Of a stretch of DNA of 64,000 bases, positions 45,631 to 58,712 are shown one piece after another; the stretch's first letter is position 1, and each line of letters opens with the position of its first letter. This DNA comes from Branchiostoma floridae (lineage: Eukaryota; Chordata; Leptocardii; Amphioxiformes; Branchiostomatidae), in assembly GCF_000003815.2 (NCBI RefSeq), contig NC_049995.1, positions 7,610,395 to 7,674,394 on the forward strand, written 5' to 3'. Both the position numbers and the translations under genes were made by a program. The notes beneath the pieces were generated by a model, which ran no database searches, was not told the origin of the DNA, and saw only the letters and a program-made list of their open reading frames with translations.

Positions 45631-46860
45631 GTCGATAATACCACGCTCTTTTTGGGTTAAGCTGACTTGTTTAGAATAGCGAGAAATCGGGATTTTTCTG
45701 GGTGTATTTTTTTCGCCGGTGCGGTGCGGTGCTTGAAGGTGCTGCATGCACCACTTCACGGATGAGCTATATAACGTTTCACAGTCTTCTCATGAACTGT
45801 CAGCTACAGCCTTGACTACGAAGATAGCTACATACTTTCCCCGGGTGTTCAGATAATTTGTTTTATAAATAGTGTCTGTGTGTTTGCTTGTCTTGGCTTT
45901 CTTTTGAAGAGGTTTTCAAGGCGACTATTTTTGTTAAAGTCTGAGCTAGCGGGTTCTTTTGTGTACATAAATGGCTTGCAGCTGATCGCCAAGGCATCCA
46001 AACGCTTGTCTGTCAAAACCTTATTTCTTCTCAAGGTTGACTACAGCTTAGAATAAATTTTGCCGGATGATTTGTGAATTTTGAAAATGAAAACAGAATC
46101 AGTGGCATGCTTTCTTGTATCAAACGGTGGTTTCCTACGGGGATTTCCATTGTTTTGTTTCGCTGCGGTTCACGAAAATTAAAAGCAGTGCTCCTCTTGA
46201 AAGTCACGGCTAAAAGATCGATATAAAACACTGAGCTGGTACAGATTTCTGTGCCACTAGAGACTTCCTTTAGGAGGGTTTTCTTTCGTAGAAGTGTTTA
46301 TTTTAAACCCAGGGGGGCTGGCTGAAGAAAGTGCACCCTTTGTTCACGTGCTGAACATCTGGGGACCGACTGGTATCCTCACATGGGACGGGGAGAGGGC
46401 AAAGTTGCCCCCACTGTTTGGACTACAAATATCGCCCTGGCATTTATTTGTTTGCCCTGAGTGGGTGTTACAAGACAAGTCTGATCAATGTCCACTAGCA
46501 CTGCGGTCAATGCCCGCAGAATCGAGTTTTAGATGTTGAATTAAATTTAAGTCCTTGAATTTGCAGGACATCAAATGACCCTGACCATTGTCCCATGCAA
46601 AAATAGGGGTCAAATCGTGACAGGTTGCTAATTTGCATGAAACAGATGTTGCATGTTGGAAGAGTGAAAATATGAAATCTGGATAGGTTTGAAAAGATTT
46701 TTCGAAACATTTTATCAATTCTCTTTTTTGTTGAAATTTAGTTTTTGCTTTCGAAATATGCTGCAATATTTTTTAGGTATTTTACCGATATTTTGTTATA
46801 CTTTATTTAGGAAAGGTATTTTCATAGATCTTCAAGACAGAATGATTTCTTGATATCACT
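45631..46860. other. No gene seen
   Basis: Candidate intron or intergenic sequence with no recognised coding exon or repeat family. Confidence 0.5.
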
Positions 46861-46865
46861 GTATA

Positions 46866-47205
46866 ATGTCCTTGGTGTCAAGGATACATAATGTCCTTCT
46901 AGGTATGTACTTCCTTGCTTACTTTGGTTGTCTAGGCAATGCATAATGTTAATTGTATAAGTCCAAATATTCAATTAGAACTTCAAAGTAGATAAAAAAG
47001 GCTCACAAAGTAAAAAAGTAGATAAAAAAGGCTCACAAAGTAAAATGCAAAATGTCCTTTGTATCAAGGATACATATAATGTTCTTGTTGGTATGCACCT
47101 CCTTGTTTGAATTGGTTGCTTTAAGGCAATGCATAAATTTAATTTCTTAAGTCCAAATTTTAATTAGAACTTCAAAGTAGATAAAAAAAGGCTCCCAAAG
47201 CCAAA
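46866..47205. repeat. Tandem duplication, about 190 bp, with inner 33-bp duplication
   Basis: AATGTCCTT(T/G)G, AGGATACATA, AGGCAATGCATAA, AAGTCCAAAT and CTTCAAAGTAGATAAAAAAG occur twice in order. Within the first unit, AAAGTAGATAAAAAAGGCTC and ACAAAGT is itself doubled (about 46985-47043). Confidence 0.85.
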
Positions 47206-50200
47206 TGCTCTTGGGTATGGTTGGCATTAAACAGACTCCCCCTTCAGAAATGTCATGTTTATATAGGAAACAGTCTGAGACATTGCCTCATCCAGACTCA
47301 GACCTCCTTGTACTAAATTTATGTTCTGACTCAATGTCTTGAAGTTGAAAGGTGGCGTGACTTTGTCTTGTTTTACTTCCTTATTGTTATTTGTTTTTGA
47401 TGGTCTGTGCGAATTTGTTTGTAAACAGATATCAGGAGGAAGTTAGTAATAAGTGTTTCAAATTGTCTTCCCTTTTCTAAAGGATTGTTGCATGTCAGAA
47501 GAAAAGGCAATATATTGCACAGCAATAATTACTGCTTGAAGAGTTATAATTTGTTTTTGTGGGAATTGATTTCACAGTAAAAGTTGAAAGGAGGTTTGAT
47601 ATGGCTGTAAGAATTATTCTGTAGAAGTGCAATAAAAAGGCAGTGCTGCACATATATTTGCAGAGACTGTCCTCGTAAAAAATTGTGACCCACAGTTTTG
47701 CTGAGAATTCTGTGCAAAGTTGAGAAATGTAAATCACAGTTTTGTGTTTTGCATTGAAGCTACAGGCTTGGGGATGCCGTTCACGGTCGGAAAGCCACAC
47801 GCTGTTTTGCTATTGTTATGATTGTTGACAATGTGTGTCGGTGCCCTTTCTCCCATAGATTAGTTCAGCGAATTTTCCCTCCCACTTTGACATTTCGAAA
47901 ACTTGGCGGTACTTGTAACATATCGGTCGACCTCGGCACCTCGCTATAACACTACAATGTGTAACACTACAACTTGTTATTGGGAGAAAATAAGATACCA
48001 CACTAACTTTTTCTAAATAAGCAACTCCCAATATCTGCTTGGAGTCCCAACATCTGCTTGGAGACTTGAATAACACCATTGACAAGTCAAGCTGATGTAA
48101 TTGATGATTTGGTTGGCCAGTCTCCAAAGGACAAGACTATGAATATTAAATCCCATGTAATATGAGCAGCTGATGTTGACATGCCCATTCATAGTGAGGT
48201 ATTCCCCGTGGAGTTATCAAATTATCACACTTGTGAAAAAAGCAACAATAAGGAACTGTTGTTTCCTATTTTTTAAATGATAATCTACTATTTATAAAAT
48301 TGTACTGTACTGCACTGCTTGAATACAAAAATCACAATTAATGACCAATTGGTCTTCTGACCTGTACTAGCATCTTCCTCCTTTCTGCCTCAATCATAGG
48401 TGTTTTTTAGCAGTGTCATCTGACAAAGTTTTAATTTATGGTTTAAGATATGCTGATTGCTGATAGCTAACCCTGTTATTATTTCCGTATCAATCACATT
48501 CTTGTACCTTCTTGTACCAATCATTGCGGTTTCTGCCCAAGAATTTGGTCCTATTGTCTTTTTCATGTAGGCATATGATGTATGTTCCATTTAAAAAAAA
48601 TCTAGGAAAAAGACTGTACTTTTGAAAGAAGGGCATCTGCAATCTCTTATTACTGGAGTGTGAAATAGCTCAATGCTAACGCACCTGTTAGGTTTCTTTG
48701 TTGCACAAAGGTGTCAAAAAAGCTTACAAACCTATCAAATAACACCCCTCGCCATATGGAACAATGGCGCATCCTTTAGGAAATGTATAATAGGTATAGT
48801 ACTAATAGTAATACCATGTTAGTGCATCAACGATTCTGTCTTTGTGTGGTTTAGGGTTAGACAGTTAAGCTTTGGAGATAGCTTCAGGTTAGGCATTTTT
48901 GGCAGGTGAAAAAAAAACAACTTGGTGTGTTTGGAGCCTCTGCAATTCATGTAAACTCAGAAATTTCTGAACTTCATTCCTGTATCTTGCTTTTAGGACA
49001 ACAAGTTTTGATAGGCATGTACTGCATGTGAGGCCCCACTGATTTTATTTGTCATTGTCAGATTCAAAGAATGAACCCTGGGAACCAGGTTTATGCCTTG
49101 GTGCATTCAGTTGTATGCTTTGTCATATGCAAGTTTCCCTCTCTTCCCTCTGCTTTTGTGTTGTCTATGACAATGAAAATATCACACATATCTAGTCTAC
49201 TGTATGTCCTATACTCTCATCTCTGTATATCCTTGAACTTACAACATGTATTTGAGAACCATCTTACCAAGGTAAAGAATTTTAGTGGCATTATCTACCA
49301 ACCACAGACGGCGCACGTAGTGTTTTGCATCGCCGCTGCATGATCTTTGAATCCCCGCCACGTGATCCATTGTGTCAACAAGTAGTGCCAGGCAGGTACA
49401 GGTAGTGCTTCCCCGTGCGTATGAATGGGTCCTTCTCAGGTGTCCACATAAACACTAAAACAGTTGTTTAGTGGGGGTTAGTGTTATTCACTGTAGGAAA
49501 GTGGGCACTTCTGACTGCACAGCGAGGATAGAATAGAGGTTACTAGTACAGGTGTGTATAAACCATGTTATTCGTAAGTAGGGAAAAGGTAATCTCCAAG
49601 CAGATCCTATGTTAGCATAAGATAGTATCAAAAGCTGCCAGAGGAGTGAAGCCGGCCTAGGAGTTTGTTTGCCTACCGTAGTGGCTGATGACTCTCTTTG
49701 GCCAGCTGTAATCCTTAGCCTGATTTGGTACAGTACTATCTTATGTCAATGAACTGCACTTAGCGATACCTTGTCTTGTATTCCAGCCCATTATAACTTA
49801 GCTCTTCTAAGATTTAGAGTATCAGTATTGATAAGTAGGAAGCTACATAATAGTTTCTTGGATTGGCTACCATTTTATTTGAAAGAAAGCTGAAACTCTG
49901 CTGTTGACTGCTAAAAGACGAGAAACGGAAGGAAAGATTGATGGTTGATTGTCGTTCTTTGGTAAATACGTACATGTACACGTATATGGCAGGACTTTAC
50001 ATAAAGGGTACGCAAACATTAGAAAACAGAATGTTCAAAAGTAAATGGTGGCAAGGATTTATGTTAGCTCTTCAGGTAAATTTCTTTATATGCTGATGTC
50101 ATAATCACTTACTCAGCTACACATGCTTGCACATGTGCTTCCTTACGTATGTTCTATTTACAACATAGCAATTGTTTTGTCTTTTTATTGCCATTAGCCT

Positions 50201-50228
50201 AAGGCACTGTTTTATGTAAGGTGCACTG
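47206..50228. other. No gene seen
   Basis: Includes two close copies of CAA(T/C)ATCTGCTTGGAGTC or GAC near 48030 and 48050, a motif that recurs at 49594, 53450 and 55921. Confidence 0.5.
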
Positions 50229-50685
50229 AGGCCACACCAATTTAATTTCTTGGTTCACGGATTTTTTCATAAAAAAAATATTTAAAAAAATGGAGCGAGA
50301 GGGTGAAATAAAAATCAAAATCAAAATTGTAAAATGGTTGGGGTAAAGGTAAGGGCTAATCCAAAACATAAAGAATAAAAAGTTTTCAGCTTGAAAAAAG
50401 TACAAAACCACTATTACTGTACAGTAACAGCACCTGTTTGTTGAAAATTACAAAAGTAGTGTCATTTTTTATGTTTGTCCCATTCGTCATGAATGAAAAA
50501 TATAACTGCAATAATAATACCCACATTTTAAGGAGCTTATAATATAAAGGCCAATTTGCTACACCAGAAAGTTGGTGAATGGTTTCATTAATGGTGAAAA
50601 TTTGCTGAGTGGTAATTTTTATTTTTATTTCCAAAAAATAGGAGCGAGCGAATCCGTGAACCAAGAAATTAGATTGGTGTGGCCT
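50229..50685. mobile_element. MITE with AGGCCACACCAATTTAATTT termini
   Basis: Left 50229 AGGCCACACCAATTTAATTT then CTTGGTTCACGGATT; the right end is the reverse complement over about 37 bp with one or two changes. GGAGCGAG also appears near both ends. Total 457 bp, A/T-rich, no ORF. Confidence 0.88.
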
Positions 50686-50931
50686 GAACTGCTTGACCCA
50701 ATTCTTATCGTAATTGTAGTTCTTTAGATTGTTCGTACAATAGTCTGGACAGCTCCCTACATAATGTCAGGTACAAACATTTTGTATACAGGTATCAGTG
50801 CAGTTTCATCAGGTAGATAAGTCACTGGGTAGCAAATTTCTTTATGTTTTATCAAGTGTTTTATTCAAAATTGAATGCGAAGCCCTAAGTTGCCCTGATG
50901 AAGGTGACAGATTGTCACCAAAATGGGGAAC

Positions 50932-51532
50932 GGGTTTTCTGCGCGTGGAGAATTTGCGCGTGCGCGTGAAAAATCTGCGCGTGAAAAAATAAAGTTCCTA
51001 AAATATGTCAGAAAATGTGCAGCAAGGAATTCTAAGGCATAAAAATGTGAACCTTATATATAATTTCCCATCTGTTACCTGAATTTTTGGTTTGAAAAAA
51101 ATCTGATTTTTAGATCCCTTGGGAATAGGTTAATTTGCATACTTTGAACATTTCAAAATCAAGTAAATTTGACAGAAATACATGGAAAAATTACACATAC
51201 GATGTTTTATATTGTATGATGTAACAATTTTAGGCTTTTCTCCATTCTAGAAGCTTGATTTCATCATTTTTGAAGCAGAGTGTTTCACGCGCAAATTTCA
51301 AACTTTTTTGCGCGTGAAAACTTAACATTTAAAAATCACTTGAAAAGCACTCAGATCAAGATTTTGTACTCTAGAATGCAACAATATGATACTTGATTCC
51401 ATTTCGTGCCATCTTAGTTGAGCGTTTAAGTATAAAACTGTAAAAACTTTTTGATTCCCTTGGGAATCAGCTAATTTGCATATTTTCACGCGCAGATTTT
51501 TCACGCGCAAGTTTTCACGCGCACAAAACCCC
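50932..51532. mobile_element. Palindromic MITE with GCGCGTGAAAA subterminal repeats
   Basis: Left GGGTTTTCTGCGCGTGGAGA and right (reverse complement) GGGGTTTTGTGCGCGTGAAA. Multiple GCGCGTGAAAA units sit at each end, followed inward by inverted GATCCCTTGGGAATAGG and ATTCCCTTGGGAATCAG blocks. Lacks an ORF. Confidence 0.88.
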
Positions 51533-52153
51533 AACCCCCAAAATGTAGGTCTTTACTTTTTCCTTTGTTGTGTATTAACTTAATGCAGAAGAAATAAGCT
51601 CACAGGAAAAAATCCGGATTCATGATGGTATGATGATGATATGTATATGATTGAAGAACATACTGTAGTGTTACCCACTACTAGTATAGAGGTTTGCATG
51701 TCCGAACCTGTTCTTGAACTCTGAAGGACCCCTGGTTTTTCAATAAGTGTGGTGGGTTCTTTAACATGGTCAAACTTTTCAGAGTGTGTCTCTCCTCAAC
51801 AAAGGCTATTTTAACCACCTTGCCTAAACCATTGGAAAATCCTATCCGAGGGACAAGCATTATTGTTCAGTTTGTAATTGTAGGAAAGAGTTCACAGCGA
51901 AAACTGTGAAAAGAAAGCCGCTTCAAAAATTTCCAGATTAAGTGTGATTTAGACTGATAGTTTTAAAGATTTTTTGCACCATTACACTGATACCAGGATT
52001 ACACTGGTAGGTTCTGCCCTAATCTTGACCTCACGACTGTGCTGCTTTTCTGACCATGACCAATCCTAGGTGACACGGATTAGCCTCTCACAGTCTCAGT
52101 ATGGGGCTACTTGAGTGTCTTCTAATGGTTGTAAGTCCTGGCTGATTTTCTAC

Positions 52154-52277
52154 CCTGGTATCCAGCCGTAACAAAGCTCCTGAGTTTCTTCTTTCCTCTT
52201 GAGTCTCTTCTTTCCTCTTCGCGAAGAGGAGAGAAGAGACTTGGGAGCTATGTTACGGCTGGAAACATTGTACCAGG
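52154..52277. mobile_element. Fold-back element, 124 bp
   Basis: CCTGGTATCCAGCCGTAAC pairs with GTTACGGCTGGAAACATTGT then ACCAGG. The centre is an interrupted palindrome of CTTCTTTCCTCTT / AAGAGGAGAGAAG around TTCGCGAA. Confidence 0.85.
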
Positions 52278-53448
52278 CTATGATTTTCCAGATGCCAGAT
52301 GCCTTATTGTCTTGAATTGTACTAGTCAGTGTGCCATCCTCTGTAGTGACCCTGGCTCAATCCAAGTCGAGATCTGAGGCCCGTTCTTGATGCAAAAAAT
52401 GACACGTCTCTATCCCTTTGGCTAGCTGAAACAGATGAATTTATCTCCATGAACGCTCCTTTTTTTTTGGAAACAGTCCTCTTGAGGTGGACCTGAAATG
52501 GTTTCTAGTTAACCGGAATTGCAAATCGTCATCATGAATGCAAAAGCAGTGCAATTCTAGCGAGTGTAACTTGAAAATCAGAATTTTTTCTTGTGCCTGA
52601 AACAAAACTGAAGGACATTAAGAAACCAGAGGAGGTATTCACCATGACTTATTCTGGTAACATACCCTTAGATGTGCATACGAGGGCACCAGCGTTTTGA
52701 TTGGAAGCGACCTTTACTGTCCTGCAAGGAAATAAAGATAGCTCAGGCAGCTGGAAAGGAATTTCTTGTGCTTTGATTTGGACATGCCCTTTGGAGTTTT
52801 GCCAATGAGCTATGCAGCAAAAAGCACTTCTCAAACATCAAAAGCTTGGACTTGGAGAGATCACATATCCAGAACAAACTGCACATTCATCACTATATAA
52901 CCTGTAACTTATGATGCTCTTTCATCAAATCTTCATCCTTGGTCAACGTTGCATGAGAGTAACGGCCGTTGCATATGATCTCTCTTTGGATACAACCATA
53001 TGAACTTATATGTAGGGTATCAATCTTATAATAGGTTATATACACGGACACAACCTTAAATGCATATGTTTTGTGAAGATGCTCTTGTTAGGATTTATTG
53101 ATGGATTGGTATTTTCTGGATAGAGATGACTGAGCAAAAGGGGTGACAGTTGTCCCAATATAAAGTACTGTATGTAGCTTGGTGAACTGTGGTGTAGTGC
53201 CGTTAGCATCCCTCTTACAGATCAAAAGGCATGAAGACATACACATGATACAGTTCGAATCAGAGCTTGTCAGGTATATCTTTGCATGCAGTTTATAATT
53301 TAGAGGAGAATTGTTGAATCATATAGAAGAAAGAGACTTGAGTAATCTGGTATATCTACAGTTTATAGCTGTATTATAGCTCAGGCTTTGGTTTGGTCAA
53401 AGCAAGACTTTAAGCACTTGAAATGCATGTTGGGAATTGTTTATCATT

Positions 53449-53552
53449 ATCTCCAAGCAGATGTTAAGTGTATCAGCTAATGATGTTGTTCTGAATGTCA
53501 GATGCTTCTTTCAGAAAAGTCTGTCAGTTACCCAACATCTGCGTGGAAATTA
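53449..53552. mobile_element. Small fold-back element (CCAAGCAGATGTT family)
   Basis: TCTCCAAGCAGATGTTAA at the left and TTACCCAACATCTGCGTGGA at the right are inverted; the half-motif recurs at 48030, 48050, 49594 and 55921. Confidence 0.65.
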
Positions 53553-56092
53553 GTAAGTTATCGTAAAGGTTACAAAACTGAAAGGTTTCATTGCACACAA
53601 GTTGAATTTGAGTTTTACCAAGCTTGCGTTGAAGTTTTTTTGCATTAAGAAGATATGTTAAACTCAAAATTGACTTGGAATTGCCCATTAGCACTGGGGT
53701 TCCCAGAAAGACCTCAGCCACATTTGTGGCTGCACATCCTTCAAAATGGATCAGTTATTTGAGAGGAAAATTATCAGAAGTTATGTGGAGGTCAATGGAC
53801 CAGGTCACCCCACTAGTGGTACAGCCATCAACAACTCTACAGTTAGAGTAGATATCGTATGGAAATATTTTCCATGTCGCCCAAGAGGAAGTTATATAAT
53901 AATAATAACTTTATTGCAAGGTCATGCCCAAGGGCTAATTGCAAAGTAAAACATGTCATCGAGATAAATCTACGTTTGACTGCACTGGGAGATGAATTGT
54001 GCAACATTTTTGTATATAAACGGGTTGGACGACTTAAGATTTTTTTGTTGGACGTTGAGGTGTGAAAAGCTTGGAAAAATTTTGTAGATTTCTAGGAATA
54101 GTTTCCTTCTTTCGGGGTAGTGAAGTTAAAAATGACATTATACAGTATAAAAATGATTTTGCATTGGTGGTCACACATACATTTTTGTACAGCAAGAAAA
54201 AAGTCAACATTCTGTTTAGACATTCTATTGTATGCTTCTGGTTACTCTGACTTCTGTTTGAACTTAATGTTTGATTTATTGTCATCTTGCAATTCTCGGT
54301 TCTATTGTAAAACAAAGTGGACTTTGGCTGAAGTCCACTATAAGCTTTGAGTTGCTACAGTAGATTTTATGATGCAATAACTAAAGAAGGAATGAATAAC
54401 AAACTGTATTGGAGAATTTACTTTTTAATACTTTAAAAAATTTTTATGTCTATAAATGAAAGATGATGATATCTGCCATTAGGGATTGTGCTATGTCACT
54501 CAGGAAATGTTTGAGTATACGATCGGTCGACATCCACGCGGGCATAAAATTTTTGCCGTTTCCAATAATAAATAGTGGTCAGCTATATTGTAAATTGCAC
54601 AAAGCAGCTATTGAATGAGAAAAGACATGCCACACATTTGAAAAAAATTTAAAAATGGACACTAAATGTCATAGAATGCCAAAGTCAATTCAAAGGTCAA
54701 AGAAGAGGATGTGAAAGAACAAAAAGAAGAATTTGTTTTCGATCTTACCTTTCATTAAGTTGGGCCAAACATTCTGCAATGACAACATACAACACCATGA
54801 TGGGATAAACTACCATGTTAACTACTGTCACTGATTCAATTTTCATTCGAATAATAAATGTTCAGTCAGCGAAAAATAACAATGTCAAAGTGCTGCTAAG
54901 TCAATCTCTACTAGGTAAGGTGTTAAGGTTTAAAGTACAGGGTGTTGTTGTTTGGTATGGGGATTTGGGTTGAAGGACCACTCAATGTCTCAAGAAATAG
55001 CTGTATGCCTGTGGTTGCTTAGGAACTGATACACGTAGAGTGTACTTACCTACGTGCTTCAAGTAAAAACCACTATACAGCGGTCTTGTGTTTGCAGTCA
55101 TGCTGACATGGTATGTTTGTATTTGAACTGCGATGTACGGATTCGTGCAAATTTGGCCATCAAGCCGCAAAGTCAAATACTTGTTGAACAGATTTAGTCG
55201 CCAGCTTAGGCTAACACTGAGATGGTTTAGGACTTCTGTTTAAGAAGCTAGGGTTTACATATTTTGATCAAGATCCAAACCATCAAAATTAGAATAAAAA
55301 CAAATGCATATCATTTCATAGTTACAGAAATTGTTTAGTCACTGACTAAAGGTAATGGATTGTACCTTAAACGGCTGACCATTTCCAAAATCTATCTAAT
55401 AACTGTTATTATCTTGTGTATTTTGTTATGTAGATCTCAGACCTTCATTTATGACAGACATGTAACTACAATGTATGTTTGAAAGCTTTCAATTTTCTGG
55501 AATAGTTTTCTGGAAGAAATTTTAGCTCAATATTCTTTGACTGAGAGTTGAATGACATAGTCTGTATCTGCTAAATTCTAGTACACGTATGTGATATTCA
55601 ATTGCAAGTTGTAGCTATGCAAACTCCTGGGAAAGATCTGAAATGTGTTGACTACATAAGTCTTGACAAGTATAAATTGTATTGCATTTAGATTGATCGC
55701 CTACAAACGATTGATAGAAATTTCATTGTTTGTAAATGTGATTTATTTTCTGTTATACCAGAGGTATGCTGCTCGATTACATCTTAATATCTACATTATC
55801 TATTATTAAGCATCCATCACAGATGTATGGTATTGGTAGAGATGCAAGACCACAAAGGCATGATGGAATGTTGAGGTCACCTGAACTTTACTGTTATCAT
55901 GTGTTCACTGGGCTTGACATTATCTCAAAGCAGATGTGGTAGTTGGGTTTGTTTGGAGTATATTTGGCAGTATTTTGTATGTTTCTCAAGGCATTTATTT
56001 GGTACCTTTTGTGTTTTAGTTGTTTTGCACTTTTTCTCGAGGTTCACACTTTTTCCAGATTGTACATGAACATGTATACCCTGGCTTGCACA
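53553..56092. other. No gene seen
   Basis: A/T-rich DNA with short ORFs only. Confidence 0.5.
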
Positions 56093-56674
56093 TACGAGGG
56101 GCGTGCAATTAGTAATGGTCCTGACCCATTTCCCATAGCAGGAGATTAATGACACTTGGCACAGATATTAGTCATTCTCTTCATAGGAATCACCCAGAGT
56201 TATGCATTTCTCCCATCGTTTGATGCAGCTCTGGGCACCGTTTTTGTAGGACACCCCAGGTTGGTCCTGCAACAGATGCCTCATCAATGGCAGAAGAGGG
56301 ACGACCAGGTCTGGGAGCTGTTTCCACAGACTTCCGGCCATGTTTGAATTCAGGATGCCAGCGTTTTACAAGGTCATATGATGGGGCATCATCACCATAA
56401 GTTTCATTTATATCATCAAAAGTCTTCTTTGGTGTGCGTCCTTTCAAATACAAAAACCGGATCACTGCGCGACACTCAACTGGTTCCATTTCACACCTGG
56501 TTCATTTCGCACCTGACTAAGTTCAAACACCAGTAAATCAGAAACCACAATTAGTTCAGAGCTGTCTTTTGCAACATAACCCATAGAAATATGAATCATT
56601 ACACATACAAAATTTCATTTAGATCAGACGACTGTAAGTGGGTCAGGGCCATTACTTATTGCACGCCCCTCGTA
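56093..56674 (-). mobile_element. Internally deleted mariner element
   Basis: Flanked by TA (56093-56094 and 56673-56674). Terminal repeats CGAGGGGCGTGCAATTAGTA and (right, complement) CGAGGGGCGTGCAATAAGTA extend for over 30 bp. Only 578 bp long against about 1.3 kb for an intact mariner, so most of the transposase is missing. Confidence 0.92.
56170..56489 (-). pseudogene. Mariner transposase remnant (N-terminal HTH joined to C-terminal end)
   Basis: From the Met at 56489 about 70 residues match the mariner/SETMAR helix-turn-helix domain (VIRFLYLKGRTPKKTFDDIN, later PRPGRPSSAI). After about 56271 the frame is lost. In another frame, 56235-56170 gives KRWEKCITLGDSYEEND, the usual transposase C-terminus. 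The catalytic DD34D region is deleted: dead copy. Confidence 0.85.
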
Positions 56675-57380
56675 TGATGGAAAATGAAAAAGAAAGTGTT
56701 ACTGTTAGTCAGCTGGTATCTGTAAAAAGCATGCGCCTCCGTAATAATGTACAAGACATTGTATGTCATTGAGGAAAATGGCCCACAGTTCTAGGGTGAT
56801 GTAATGTAGTGTGGCAAGAAGAGGCCCGAAAATGCCAGTGGCATCTTTCTGGTCTTTAGGTCTGCTGACATTGATCCAAAATTGTTAATACTAGAAACAT
56901 TTTCAAACAGTTGTTTGACAGATTGGAAGGCCATGAAAAGGAGTGGTACAGGTACAAAGTTTGCCTGGTGCAAATAGATGTTTAATGTGACTTATTCACA
57001 GAAAAAAAAAAGAAGGATTTCGAGCCCTCAGCTTTTATCACCTGTTTGTGTGGGCTATCACCTGTTGGTCCAACCAGGTGTGGCAAAAGGTGTGGCCCGG
57101 TCGTTCCCTGCATGGTACAAAACTGCTACCAAGGTAAATATTTACCAGGAGTAATGGATTCCATTGTGTCACATCAATCAGGCTGGAGAATGGAATGAAA
57201 AAAACACCCTCGGGTATTGTTCGTGATTCTGAGAGCTGTGCAGCCTCTTGTAGGTAACGATCGACCTTGGCATTGTTGTTGGGTCATTGCCCTGTATCGT
57301 ATATGGTGCATGAAAACTAACTCCTTTCTACAACTTGAGGTTTTGAGTCAAAGTGCTGTTGTGCAGTAGTCGTCGAGTTA
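56675..57380. other. No gene seen
   Basis: Unremarkable; includes TATCACCTGTTTGTGTGGGC and TATCACCTGTTGG as a short direct repeat near 57037. Confidence 0.5.
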
Positions 57381-57397
57381 CCTGGCTCACTCACAGT

Positions 57398-57770
57398 TTC
57401 TGATGGAGTTTCGTATGTATGAACATTGTGAAACATGTTGAGGTAAGCCTTTTTCTGTTGCTGAGAAATAGTAAGAGACATAAAGCATTGTAGAAAGTGT
57501 CAAAAAGAGAATGATTGATACTGGATTAAGATATGCTGAAATGTTAAACCCTTCTGGATTTCTTATGGTGTTTCGTATGTACGAACAATTTGTGCAACAC
57601 TTTGAGGTAAGCTGTTTTTCTGCTGTTGTCAGAGGAATAGTAAGAGATAAAAAGTTTAAGTGAAAGGGAAAGACTAGATTTATTAGAAGAAGGATTAGTA
57701 AGAAAGTTGTATAGACTATTGGATTAAGATTAGCTGAAATGTTAATCTCTAATCCCTCTGGAGATATCCA
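57398..57770. repeat. Diverged tandem duplication, about 165-180 bp period
   Basis: GTTTCGTATGTA(T/C)GAACA, TTGAGGTAAGC, TTTTTCTG, AATAGTAAGAGA, ATTGGATTAAGAT or its near copy, and GCTGAAATGTTAA recur in order. Confidence 0.75.
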
Positions 57771-58203
57771 TGAAAAGAAGATGAAAAAGGAAAGCATGTA
57801 GTAAAAATATTAGTATATTAGCTTGTAAGAGTTAAGCATTATTTAAGGGTTCCTCAACTAAGATACATCGACTACACATCTGAAGTTTTTTTTTTTTATG
57901 TAGCCACCAATATGGAATACTTTTAGTCTTGATTGTCCATTCTAGCCAACTGCTTTAGTCTAGGTTATCCCTGTGTCAGGGACCCTAACAGGAATTAAAA
58001 TTGGTCCTTAGATCATAGATAACTTGGAAGTGCTAATATACCATATCATGATGTGCCTACTACATAAATATTGGCTATTGATTAATGAGATACCATTAGC
58101 ACCCTGGGATACAGTCTTGTTTATATTTACATGAACAATACCATGTTCCTTTACAAACAAAAACAGGTGGCCTAGCATCTGTTGCTGCCAGGATCGTTTT
58201 TAG

Positions 58204-58297
58204 TAGCCTGGATACCAGACCCCAGCCCCATCTCAAAAATATCTACTATCGTGTGAGATTTGGCTGGGGTCTGCCCGGTCTGGTATCCAGGCTGCCA
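58204..58297. mobile_element. Fold-back element TAGCCTGGATACCAGACC
   Basis: TAGCCTGGATACCAGACCCC and GGTCTGGTATCCAGGCT are inverted around about 50 bp, with a second inner pair CCCCAGCC/GGCTGGGG. The termini match those of the outer element at 203-1082, so this may be a minimal derivative of that family. Confidence 0.85.
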
Positions 58298-58547
58298 AGA
58301 TACATGTAGTAGCTTTTACGGTTGTAACAACATTGTTACAATGTGCCAAGGTTATAAAGTCCTTATGTTCATGATGCTCTTAATCTAAAAAAATGTCTGA
58401 TTGCCTTGATCTTGTGGAAGTTGTTTGTGAATTGTTGTTTCTAACATTCTTTTTTTATATACATGTTAATTTGTGTGTATGTAGAATGTAAGTTCATCTG
58501 TGACGGAAGTTAACATAATGATACAATTTTTAAGACTTTATATCCGT

Positions 58548-58712
58548 ACACAAAATAAAGCGCTTACCAACAAGCTTTCGATCAGTCCTCTGATCCTTCT
58601 CAAGTTGTAATGATCCAAAACCTAAGTCGCACTTCCGGAAACGGAAGCCTGACGTCAGTAAAGGGTCAAAGGTGCTTGACAGTCGGTGTCGGCCCCCGTC
58701 TCGGTTGAGGGA
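58548..58712. repeat. Dispersed repeat, copy 2 (inverse of 36960-37135)
   Basis: AAAATAAAGCGCTTACCAAC then AAGCTTTCGATCAGTCCTC, CTTCTCAAGTTGTAATGA, GACGTCAGTAAAGGGTCAAA and CGGCCCCCGTCT, i.e. the complement of the blocks at 36960-37135. Confidence 0.8.

Noticed and set aside
44967-45638. 223-codon plus-strand ORF rich in HSFI
   Set aside because: Mostly the ATTC microsatellite; the C-terminal part crosses the GC-rich candidate UTR exon without a recognisable domain.
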